The notes beneath the pieces are model-generated. The model did not search any database, was not told where the DNA came from, and saw only the letters and a program-made list of their open reading frames with translations. This document shows positions 55,298 through 64,000 of a stretch of DNA of 64,000 bases, piece by piece. Each line of letters begins with the position of its first letter. The first letter of the stretch is position 1. The DNA lies in the NCBI RefSeq assembly GCF_000340215.1, contig NW_006921541.1, positions 1,957,527-2,021,526 on the forward strand, read 5' to 3'. The DNA is from Pseudocercospora fijiensis CIRAD86 (taxonomy: Eukaryota; Ascomycota; Dothideomycetes; Mycosphaerellales; Mycosphaerellaceae). A program made the translations under genes and the position numbers.

Positions 55298-56476
55298 TAG
55301 GTCTAGTCTTATAAAATGAGTAGCCGTACGTGCGGCTATTATTTAGATAAGTACGGCGCGTACGGTTATTTAGTAGCTTAAGCCGAAAGGCACCTTAATA
55401 GCTTAACCGAAATTGAACACCGTAGCGTTAAGCTCGCCGAAGACCTAATTTAACACCTCCGAAACGACTCGAAGGCTCGAATAAAGCGTAACGACCGAAG
55501 AAACTACTATCTTCCGTAAAGGACCTACGACTTAATATACTCGAAGAACGACTAGTTCGCGTAGAGGCCTCTTTACCGACTAGATATATTATGCCGCAAC
55601 GACGGCAGTAAGAGACGATTAATATAGCCGCGAAGCAGTAGAAGGAGCTTCGCGCTTAGCAAGAGACGATTAATACGAAGAAGGCTACAAAGGACACGAC
55701 GGAGCTATAGGCTCGCAAGAGAGAGACAATAACGACTTTACGTACTACGGCGCGACGACTACGCGCTTCTATACTAAAAGCTACACTACCGAAGGCACGG
55801 CAATAGCCTGCGCGTACTGCTACGAAGGCGACAACCTCCCTGCCCGAGAAGGGCTTACTACCTAGCTATATACGACCTATAACATCCTCGAGGACTGCTA
55901 AGACTTAAAGGAGTTTCTTAGCCTCTTATTAGCTGCTACTAGAAAGGCGATATTTATGTTTTAAAATATAACTACAAGGCTTAGTTCTTCTCTATAATAT
56001 CTAAGAGCCTAAGGTAAGAAAGAGGGGAAATTTAAGACTAACGCGGACGAGCGTTTAAAGACTATTCGCCGACTTTGTAGAGTGCATTCTAAGATCGATT
56101 TTTAGGCAGTGTATAGGGAGGCATCGTGTCTTCCGCTCTACGCTTCTCGGCGATACAAGTTCTAGCATCGCGATAGCTCGGGGGTCATTTTAATTACTTC
56201 TAATTAGAAGCCGAGTCTAGATTTGTATATACGAATCCCCGACGAACAATATATACGTAACATTCTAAGTGCACAAATTCTAACTGTTCTTCTACTTAGC
56301 TCGTAAACAGATAACATCTTCGCATTCTCGTTGCAAGCTCCTCGAATGCTCCGGCTTATAACTGTTTACTTCGCTTCGCTCGGATTAAGCAACCTCGTAT
56401 ACTACTCGAAGAGATTATCCTTATCGCTATTATTATCCGACTCCTTTCTAACTGCTTTATTAACTTAACTTTGCAT
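55298..56476. other. Repeat island, content unidentified
   Basis: About 1.2 kb of TA-rich, TGA-poor sequence. A few diverged palindromic cores lie near 55322-55360. Charged coding-like stretches appear on the plus strand (about 55400-55850) but I cannot identify them. Confidence 0.35.
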
Positions 56477-58538
56477 CTAGACATAGTAGTGCTGCTCTTT
56501 CAACTCCTAATTAACTGCTTATATACAGATGCGATATTCTCGAGTCTGCCGGATATAACCTTTAGGGTAATCTACCGTTCCTAGTATCGTAAATCTGTCT
56601 AGCAGGTCGAGCACGCTGTCCTACCTATTACCCTTATAAGATAAGACTCCTCTATCGCCTACGCTATATTCTATCGGATACAGAGTACGGTTTAGCAAGG
56701 ATGCTAGACTTAGTATCCTATTCTAGTGTTTGTCTACCTTTAGGTTAGTCGCTAACAAGTTTCTCTATAGGTCTAACGGCTAGATATCTATAGATAGAAT
56801 AATCGTAACGGGTATGCTAATTTTAGCAGTATCCGGACCTCCTACGTCCTAGAAAATTAGTCGGCGCTAAGGATAGGCATCTAGACGACGAAACGGGCCG
56901 GATTTGAAGTTAGGCCCTTAAAAGAATGTCTGTAAATGCTGTGTATAATAACATATTAGCACGATTTCTACCTCCGTATTAAGGTAATGTCCGGCCTTAG
57001 GAGGTTTGCCTATCCTTAGGTAAGTTTCAACCTCTGCCTTCGTCTAGCGATATCTTAGATAGCTAAAGTCTAAGATCTTGTAGTTTGCGGCAAGAGCGAC
57101 AAGAAGGCCGAAACGTCTAACAACTAGTTAGCTTATGCATTATAGCTAACCGGGGAGGTACTAACCTCGTAGCGTAGCGTTTTATAATATTAGAGAAGAA
57201 GCGATTATAACTAGCCCTTAAAGCAGCCCGGTACTTAGCCTTCGTAGCTTGCCGGTTAAGAGCAAATTTCGACTTTTTAGACTTCTTAGGCTTTAGTGCT
57301 AGCACTAACGCTAGCGCTAGCTCTTCCTTAAGCACTCGTACCGGTCGCTACTCCGCCTTCCGCGGACTTAGATTCTCGCGGACGATTCTCTCTACGGCTA
57401 AGACCTAATCGCTGCTCTAATCTATAACGATGCGGTATTTCTAAAGATAAGGAAAGCGAGTGAAATCGACTATAGTGTCCGTAGTGCTATACTATTCATT
57501 AGGGATCTCTCTTTCCGGAACGAAAAAGAATTCTTATTAGATCTCGGGAGCACCTTTAGAGAACACAAACTGCATCTATATAAAATCGAAGCGATCGTAT
57601 ACCGAGAACTACTACCTTCGATTAGCCTTAGTCCTATCGCCGCGAGCGATAGTAACATTGTCTAATTTAGAGTCTAGAGCCTTAAGCTTAGGGTCGATTT
57701 TGTGTTAGATAAAGAATTGCCGCCCCTTTAGTCTTAGCTTTAGGTCGGCTAACGTAGGCTAAAGACCTACGAAGTCAGTTTCTATTGCAGTCCGGCTATT
57801 AAACTTAAGGATACGGTAGATTTCTATTACAACCTCGTATGTAGACGCCTAGTCCGTATTATCCCGGGGACGCAAAAATCTCGTCTGCCTTGTAAGATAT
57901 AGGTTCTATTCGGGAAATAACACTCTAGTCTAGGGATTTACGTAAACACCCTCTCCTATAGCCGCTAGGCGAGCTCTAGAGACTGCTTCCTTAAGCAAGG
58001 ATAGTAGCATACGGTATAGCGTACTAGTCTAATCTAGGCTAGCAGAAGCATAATATAGCAATGTCGAGGTACGGTAAAAGTTCAATTTGTGCTTTATTAA
58101 AGCGCCGTTAAAGTAAACGTAGGTATTATTCTTACAATCTATAGCCTCTTCTACTTGATAATAGTTAGGTATTAACTCTACGAAGGTTGGATCAGCACCG
58201 CAAATGCCGATATAGAAAGCAATATACCGCTGCTAAGCATTACTTGTAATGTATAATTGCTTATCGAGCTGCTCTACTACCGTGCTTTTAACATCGAATA
58301 GAAGAAGGTAGCTTTAGTCGTCGTCTAAACGTCTACTATACATGTTCTAGTACCGCTTAGCATAAGTCTAGTTAGGGTCGTATGTGTTAGTCGTATTAAT
58401 AGCGCCGTCCGCTAATGCAAACTCGAACCTGCGAAGAATATACTCGCAAAACTTGAGGATAGAGAAGATATCGCCTTTATATAAAGACCTACGAGTGCTG
58501 AATATCCGCCGCTTAATAGCTGTTAATAGCTTAGACAT
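56477..58538 (-). pseudogene. Unidentified large relic gene, RIP-inactivated
   Basis: From an ATG at 58538 the minus strand reads as one protein-like frame of 473 codons to 57117 with about 20 in-frame stops, all TAG or TAA, and no frameshift. Clear protein-like stretches include KLLTAIKRRIFSTRRSLYKG, ILRRFEFALADGAIN, RYIAFYIGICGADPTFVEL, YVYFNGALIKHKLNFYRTST and DLKLRLKGRQFFI, and the C-terminus is very basic (KPKKSKKSKFALNRQATKAK). A second frame, offset, continues from about 57082 to 56477 (202 codons, e.g. GHYLNTEVEIVLICYYTQHL), possibly a second exon or ORF. I do not recognise the family. Position in the island suggests it belongs to a mobile element. Confidence 0.6.
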
Positions 58539-61500
58539 GTTGGCATTAATGTTTAGCGCAAGTGTGTTATCGACTATGCGGACGAAGCAAGCTCGCTCTC
58601 CTAAGAATATACTATATAACTTTATAGAGTCTTTTCAATCACGCAGACACGTTATACGGTACGCTATACGGTAGGTACGGGTTATAATAGGCGCTTCAAT
58701 TCATGCATCTAATTTATTCTGTACGCCCGTGCTTGTACTCTGCTTATTAATGCCTGCAAGATACTAATGTAGCTAGCTAGGCCGACATTGATACCTATCT
58801 CTACTTAGCAAGGTGCGACCCTAATTAAGAGAGTAGAAATTGACGATATATAGCACGAGCATAGGTAAAAGCTCGCACCTAACGTTCTATTTTAATAGAT
58901 TGTAGAAAGTATACGATACTAGGAACGACCTACCTAAAATGTAGAAGATTGTATATAATCGCTGCCCTCGAAAGCTAGATTCGATCTATTCTTACTACGT
59001 CTCGGGTATTCTAGTCTTAGACTTCCTTAAAGCGGGACGTATTAGCTCTAAGAATAATTAAACTTAGAACTCTTTGTCGCAGACGAGCGTGTATAGAATG
59101 TCTTAAAGGGCGATACAGTTCGCGTATACTTTTATAAGTCGACTCGGCGAGGTCGATAATCTAAGTAATTCTATACGGCTCTCTAAAGTCCTATCTATAT
59201 CGACGCGGCGACTGTATCGGTCTATACGCTTTTTGCTATATCGAAGCTCGACTCTATACTCCTATCTTCGTTCCTAAAGATAGTATCGAACGATCTCGCC
59301 CTCCTACAAGCTTCGGAAGGCTAGGAAAGCAACGAAGTCGCGCAACATTATAAACATAACAATCAGACGCCATCGACATCTCTAGCTACGGCGCTCGCTC
59401 TAGTATTCGATCCCTAAAAACCCGCACTTAATCCGAGTTACCTATATTACGGGACATAGGTAGAGTAGCGCTCTACGTAGCTTAAATCGACGTTCGCTAA
59501 AGATAAAAAGGACACACGTACGCTCCTCTAGCTCAAAGTCGAATTAAGTGAAGACGCCCTCCTAGCCGCACTCTTATAGGAGGATTACGTTACTAACTCC
59601 TAATAGACCGCGAAAGTGCGAAGCATAGCTGCCGCGAGGACACTCGAGAGCAAGAAAGACTTTGTTAAAAATATAAAAGAACTCGATTCATTCGAACAAG
59701 AGGAGGCGAACGAGATAGTCGCCGTTAAAGGTAATTAAGAACTCAAGTCATCTACTTAAGAAGTTGGCTTGGACTAAGCTTTCTAAGTGGTATACTGTTG
59801 TAATAGTAAACGTAAGTAGGCACGAAGCTTCGCAACAATAGAGTTAGGAGCGTAAGACAATGTTTTAGGCTCCTATAGCAACGAGGGATCTAATAGAAGC
59901 TATAGAGCCTTTTAGGATAGCTAGACATATACGAAGTCGCAGACTCGTAGTTATAGAGACTTTAGAAACTGTAAAGTAGTGTAGTAGAAGGGAATATAAG
60001 GAATAAAATAGCTCTCGACAGAGTATGCGAAAACTGAGGTAGAGCTAGTTAGCTATCGGAATAGTAACAAATATTGAAATAATAATCTTGTTCGGGTACT
60101 AAATTTACTTGAAATCTAATTATCCATCTTCGATATTGTGCAAAACAGGAGCCACATACAGAATCTGTAGTACTCTCTACTAGGCTATCTACCGGAATTG
60201 CCGGTAGTATTAGAGAATACCAATATCCGGACTAACGAGCGTAAAGGCCGGTAATAAGCTACTATAAGAAGGTTCGGAGCTATCGACTAGTAGTATAGCC
60301 TATATTAATTACACTACTAGCGCTCGATGTTCTTAAATGCCTACTACCTCGCTAACGTACCGAAGTGAATGTACTCTATCTTATAGCCGTTAACCGAGCC
60401 TAGGCTAACATTAGCCGATTTTCTTTTAGTTTTCTCTACGACGTCGCCTTTAATAATAAATCCAAACCACGCCGTACTAGCTTTTCTCCGACTATCGACC
60501 TCATTTACGGAAAAGACTGTAGCCTGAATTTCATTTCCAATCTCTAAATCATTCTAATTGCCCGCTAGTTATCGCTTCTTATACCTTACGTGTTTCTGCT
60601 TCTCACTCGGTCTCTATCTTGCTCCTAATTACCGTCGAGACGAGTACGTTTAGCGGGCGTCGCGAAATAGAGCTAGTACCGTATTAATAAGCATCAGCTA
60701 TTAGAGAAGGAATCGTAGGATTCTAATAAGCTAAGTCAATGTCTGCGAGAGCCGGGCTAAGCCTAAGGACAAACCTAAATAGTAGCATAATAAGTCTAAA
60801 TAGAGCTATCGGAAGAGCAAAAAGTTAGCGGACGTAGTTCTAAACCGAGACAAGCAAGATAACGACTCCGTAGAGAGCCTAGTCTTCCGATAATAATGCA
60901 TAGCCGAGATAGTATACTCCGGAACCTAGAGACTATATTCCACTAAGAGCAGACAGGAGAGCGCGACTAATTTAGAAGTGCTCGAAGAACGCGGTAATTA
61001 GCGCGCCGAGTATAGTAGCAGCTATCTAATACTAATCGCAAGCCTAAAGAAGACGTACTATATAGGAGGGAGCGGGCCTATAAGTAGCGAGGTATGCCGA
61101 GCCCTACTACTTCTTAATAGGGTAGACGATACAGTAAAGCATTACTAACTTAACTATAACGGCAAGTGAGTTAATTATAATCTTAAAGGCTATTACGCGA
61201 ATTTCGACTTAAGCTACGTAATAGGGCTAGGTAGTTTAAGTCGCCGTTAATACTACTAAAGAGGAGATCCTGTGTGCTATATGCTATATACTATATAGTA
61301 GGTATTGTTTAGTCGCGTCCTACTGAATATCCTTAGTTGTAAGAATAAACAGAGTAGGAAGCTCGAAGATTATAGCGGAAAGGAAGCTAGCTTTATACGA
61401 GAGGAGTATAGCTACCTAAGTAATGAAAGTGACTAGGGCTAATTGGCGGCCTCTGTATTAATAACAAACCGTTATCCCGTCTACGTACAGTAGTAGCTGT

Positions 61501-62728
61501 TAGAAGTAGGCCTATCTGTAACGGAGTTAGGGTTTCAAAGTAAGACGAATAAAGACGTCCTAGAATATCGTCTTTAGAGGACCGCGTCCCGTGTAGTAGA
61601 TTACGGGAAGCGGGCAGAGAACGACATCGATGCTTACGGACCGTACGTACGTCGGTATCTTTGTCGGTACCTTCGTAGATCGCGAGCTTTAGCTAGAACG
61701 GTTTGCCGTCGGCTAGGATTTTCTTGTTGTTAACCTATACTATTCTAGCTCTTCATCCGTAGAGTTCTACCTCGCGTTGCTAGTTATGCGAAGTCTATAT
61801 CGCTTCGGGAGATCTAGGATTAGCTAGCTAAGAACAAGGCATTAATCGATTAAAATAACTATAAAGTAAGCCCGCCGGGCCCGATATTTTAGCTAACTCG
61901 TTAGAGCTTAGGCAAAAAGCGGGACCCTATTTTTGCGAAGATATAGGTGTTAGTCTAGCAAGCCGTAAAATAGTGTTTCCGACATACCTATGTTTAAGCT
62001 ATAACTAAAAATTCTAACGTGCCCTAGCCCTTATATAGCGACGTCGCACGCTCCTACGTATTCGGCTTTGCGACGTCGGTGCAAGTAGGTTTAGGCAGCT
62101 CTATTAATTATGCGCTGTCGCACTATTGTGCCCTACTAACTAGGCTACAAAGTACGGCAAATCTGTCGTCGCCTCGGATAGACTAGTTAGTAGTCGCATT
62201 TGACTTGTATAGGGTCTCTTTCTAAACCCTATCGGCTATATAGTATACGTACCTTCCTATATATAGACGCGACGTTATTCTAAACCGTTCTAATTGTAAC
62301 TACGCTTAGGCTCGTAATAATCGTCGCATTCTCCTCTACACTTTTAGGATATCTTTTACTTTACCTTATAACTATACGTAGCTAGATACTAACCCGGCCT
62401 GCAACGGCCGGGAGCTTCGGACGGGCCGCCGGCCTAATAAGAGCTATCGTAGCGCACAGCCGTGTTTCCGTATCGGGCTATAGCTAACCTTACGTCTTGA
62501 ACCTGAATACTATAGAACGAACACCGATTGCCTAGTGCGGTTATCTCGTACCCTATGTTTGCGACAACGGAGCATCGAGACTCTTAATAAGCCTACTAGC
62601 GATACACTCGGAATAGAGGACGGTGCCGACTGTCTCGTAGTGTTATACGAGGGGCTTGCAAGCGTTGTTTATAAGACTACTATACGTCTACCCTATTTAA
62701 TAGACGATATATCTCGATATACGGTCTC
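58539..62728. other. Repeat island, mostly unidentified
   Basis: 4.2 kb with the same TA-rich, ATG-poor character. A coding-like plus-strand stretch at about 59640-59780 (SKKDFVKNIKELDSFEQEEA) is visible. No LTR pair, terminal repeat or known domain was recognised. A short stop-free frame at 62535-62744 is not supported by any feature. Confidence 0.35.
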
Positions 62729-62838
62729 GCGAAGTCGGTGCTAATATAAAGACATAATCTACGCTTATCGTAGAGGCTTAAAGGCGAAGCCGGTGCTAAT
62801 ATAAAGACATAATCGACGCTTGTCTTAGAGGCTTAAAG
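62729..62838 (+). repeat. 55-bp tandem duplication
   Basis: Two units (62729-62783 and 62784-62838), each starting GCGAAGCCGGTGCTAATATA (T for one C in the first), then a partial third GCGAAGCCG. Differences between the units are few. A GCGAAGTCGG-like phrase recurs just upstream in this area. Confidence 0.8.
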
Positions 62839-63039
62839 GCGAAGCCGCCGCATTGCTATAGATAGATATCGGTTATAAGGGTTAATCTCTATAGAGGAAA
62901 CTGCCTACAGCCGCTACAAATCTCCTTCTAGCTATCCCTTATCGCCGAAGATCCTTATTATCCCTCCTCTAAGCCAATCTACCGACTATATAGAACGACC
63001 TATAGCTCAATCTACCTCGACGTCTAGAGTAGCAGGTTA

Positions 63040-64000
63040 CTCTATAACCCTAGCTACTACTTAACCTAACTCGACTACGTAGCCGCTAGCTCTTATACCT
63101 CTTACCGATTTGCAACTAGCTAAAATGCTCTACTTCGCGCGAGTCTCCGGCCGGCGCTATTCTAAGGTCCTTATTGTTAGCGACTATACTAATTAGGTTG
63201 CTAATTGCATTCGTAGCTTAGATCCGCCTCTAAGAGTAGTTTATGTCCTATAGACACTACTCTATCTATTTCAGACCGGCTCTAACACTATACTAGAGAT
63301 AGATCGGAACTCGTTCGCAGTAGCGATCTATCTAGGCCTATCGTTCCTAATAGATCACTACGGCCTTGCTGCTATACTTAAGTTACTTCGCAGATACCTG
63401 CAAAATAAAGTAGGCTAGGTTTTCGCCTTGCTACTAAATTACCTCCGTTAACCCGCCGGAGGCACGCTAGCGCCGTTCCTTAACGACCGAACACGATACC
63501 GGCAGGCCGTATATACGGCCGATATAGAGCTAGTATCCTATAACGGCATTTTAAGCGACGCTACTTTCGGGTCTAATATTAGTAACGTTCGTCTAGCAAT
63601 TATCCTAGCTACCTCTATATATAAACACTATTAGAATCCGGCTATAGTAGCTGCTATTAAGCTAGTCGTCCTACGGCTTAAGGGCCTGCTACGCTTGCTA
63701 ATACGTCTCGCCGAATACGACGATACCGAAGCTTAGATCGAGCTTTCTTACATTCGCCGCTTACGCGTATACGTAACCTACTAAACCGGCCGAGACGACG
63801 ATAGACCGTTCGAGTAAGCACGCTATATAAAGGAGAACGCTTAGCTAAGAACACAAGACTATTTTGTCTTATACTAGTATATAGAGGGCGATTTGTTCGA
63901 TTCGGAAATATTCTATGCGGAATATAGGTTTGCGCTACTTGTTAACGGGGTTTATCTAGCACTTAAGAAACAGCTTCTATTTATAGAGGGACAGACTGTA
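63040..64000 (+). pseudogene. Unidentified relic coding frame running off the window
   Basis: About 320 codons in one plus-strand frame with about 10 stops, again only TAG/TAA, and no frameshift. Readable stretches include LQLAKMLYFARVSGRRYSKV, RNSFAVAIYLGLSFLIDHYG, LAAILKLLRRYLQ, AAIKLVVLRLKGLLRLLIRL and EIFYAEYRFALLVNGVYLAL. The FAVAIYLG...DHYGLAAILKLLRRYL run faintly resembles the C-terminal part of a BTB fold, but I would not name it on that. The frame is still open at the last base. Confidence 0.5.

Overview
This window looks like a nuclear chromosome segment of a filamentous ascomycete. Genes have short introns (about 50-60 nt, GT..AG, CTAAC/CTGAC-like branch sites), intergenic spacers are compact, and two repeat islands carry the footprint of repeat-induced point mutation (RIP). 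Gene content (Mediator, TFIID, mitochondrial ribosome, DHH1, PDR transporter, histone H1) fits Pezizomycotina. A Dothideomycete is my best guess from overall feel; that is inference, not proof.

Layout. Positions 1-26310 are an ordinary gene-rich block: a BTB protein, MED11 and TAF5 (divergent), a small basic protein, a large mitochondrial flavin-reductase-like protein divergent from ribosomal protein bL31m, a secreted APP1-type phosphatase, DHH1 divergent from a rhomboid protease, a second APP1-type phosphatase, cofactor-independent phosphoglycerate mutase divergent from MED9, and one unrecognised 301-residue protein. Positions 26311 to about 36760 are a repeat island: a complete but dead Ty3/Gypsy chromovirus-like retrotransposon (27267-34381, 197-bp LTRs, CTTAT target duplication) sits beside a decayed piggyBac-like transposase on the minus strand. 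Positions 37075-53964 are a second gene block: a full PDR-type ABC transporter, a dimeric alpha/beta-barrel (ABM-like) protein, PI4P 5-kinase, histone H1 with five introns, a secreted lipocalin-like protein and an intron-containing tRNA-Cys. From about 53990 to the end is a second repeat island: a 28-bp minisatellite with a palindromic core, a 339-bp TA-flanked insertion, and large unidentified coding relics whose frames are interrupted only by TAG/TAA.

Functional themes: RNA polymerase II initiation (TAF5, MED11, MED9), phosphoinositide/phosphatidate metabolism (two APP1-type proteins, MSS4), mitochondrial functions (bL31m, flavin-reductase-like protein, probably the rhomboid), and interface functions next to repeats (ABC transporter, secreted lipocalin). 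No operons are expected; shared divergent promoters are the main linkage.

The strongest unexplained signals are in the right-hand repeat island: an unidentified relic gene of about 473 codons with some 20 in-frame stops and no frameshift, a second relic frame running off the window end, and the minisatellite. All product calls are from reading the translations by eye; no database search was possible.
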